A stretch of 12,507 bases of DNA from Candidatus Omnitrophota bacterium (GTDB lineage: Bacteria; Omnitrophota; Gorgyraeia; Tantalellales; Tantalellaceae): assembly GCA_030617085.1 (NCBI GenBank), contig JAUWWB010000011.1:1-12507 (forward strand). Direction: 5' to 3'. Numbering within the stretch: position 1 is the stretch's first letter; the number at the start of each line of letters is the position of its first letter. A model generated the notes under the pieces. The model was not told where the DNA came from. It ran no database searches and worked only from the letters and a program-made list of their open reading frames with translations. Below, one piece after another: positions 12,494 through 12,507 of this stretch. A program made the position numbers and the translations under genes.

Positions 12494-12507
12494 ATGGACA
12501 TAAAAAA
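12494..12507 (+). CDS. Start of a gene cut by the window end (possibly trpD or another trp gene)
   Basis: ATG GAC ATA AAA (Met-Asp-Ile-Lys) follows a strong GGAGG (12484-12488) at 5 nt spacing, and the frame is open to the window edge. Four residues are too few to identify it. By context after trpE-trpG, anthranilate phosphoribosyltransferase (trpD) or indole-3-glycerol-phosphate synthase (trpC) would be expected; this is inference only. Confidence 0.5.

Overview
The window is a compact, single-strand stretch of a bacterial chromosome: every gene I can support is on the + strand. It is moderately G+C-rich by eye, uses ATG starts with clear GGAGG-type ribosome binding sites, and carries many short dispersed repeats in its gaps. 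The proteins are ordinary bacterial housekeeping and amino-acid biosynthesis enzymes. The combination of small dispersed heptamer arrays and GTCATCCTGAG-type inverted repeats recalls genomes of uncultured lineages such as Omnitrophota and relatives. That placement is an impression from repeat style, not something the window proves.

Layout. (1) Positions 1-1344: a dispersed inverted repeat, then pncC (NMN amidase) and thpR (RNA 2',3'-cyclic phosphodiesterase), closed by a likely rho-independent terminator. (2) Positions 1345-5410: a good promoter drives recA, followed by alaS. The order pncC-(thpR)-recA-alaS is a version of the widely conserved pncC-recA-recX-alaS neighbourhood, but recX is absent and short repeats fill the recA-alaS gap. 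(3) Positions 5553-10163: a histidine cluster hisD-hisB-hisH-hisA-hisF-hisI. hisH/hisA overlap by 4 bp and hisA/hisF by 32 bp, so the HisH, HisA and HisF steps are probably translationally coupled. hisG, hisE, hisC and a histidinol-phosphatase gene are not in the window. (4) Positions 10318-12359: trpE and trpG overlap by 4 bp and encode the two anthranilate synthase subunits. A further gene, probably of the trp pathway, begins at 12494 and is cut by the window end.

The most striking feature is in the gaps. After recA, alaS, hisF, hisI and trpG there are tandem arrays of 7-bp units (GTTCGTA-type or TAGGTTW-type), with two further heptad-like stretches of different sequence (CCCCATG, ATTTTGA). 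Because 7 is 1 modulo 3 and the units contain TAG, each main array puts stop codons into several or all three reading frames. In recA, hisF, hisI and trpG the gene's own TAG stop is part of the array or its first bases. The TAGGTTW arrays also occur as facing inverted pairs able to fold into hairpins before hisD and trpE. The arrays fall at the borders between the tightly packed gene blocks.

Two enzymes have unusual active-site signatures (HisB and HisI), and RecA lacks the acidic tail seen in E. coli RecA, ending inside a repeat. I saw no tRNA, rRNA, CRISPR, transposase, phage gene or T-box, and no leader peptide with His or Trp codon runs.
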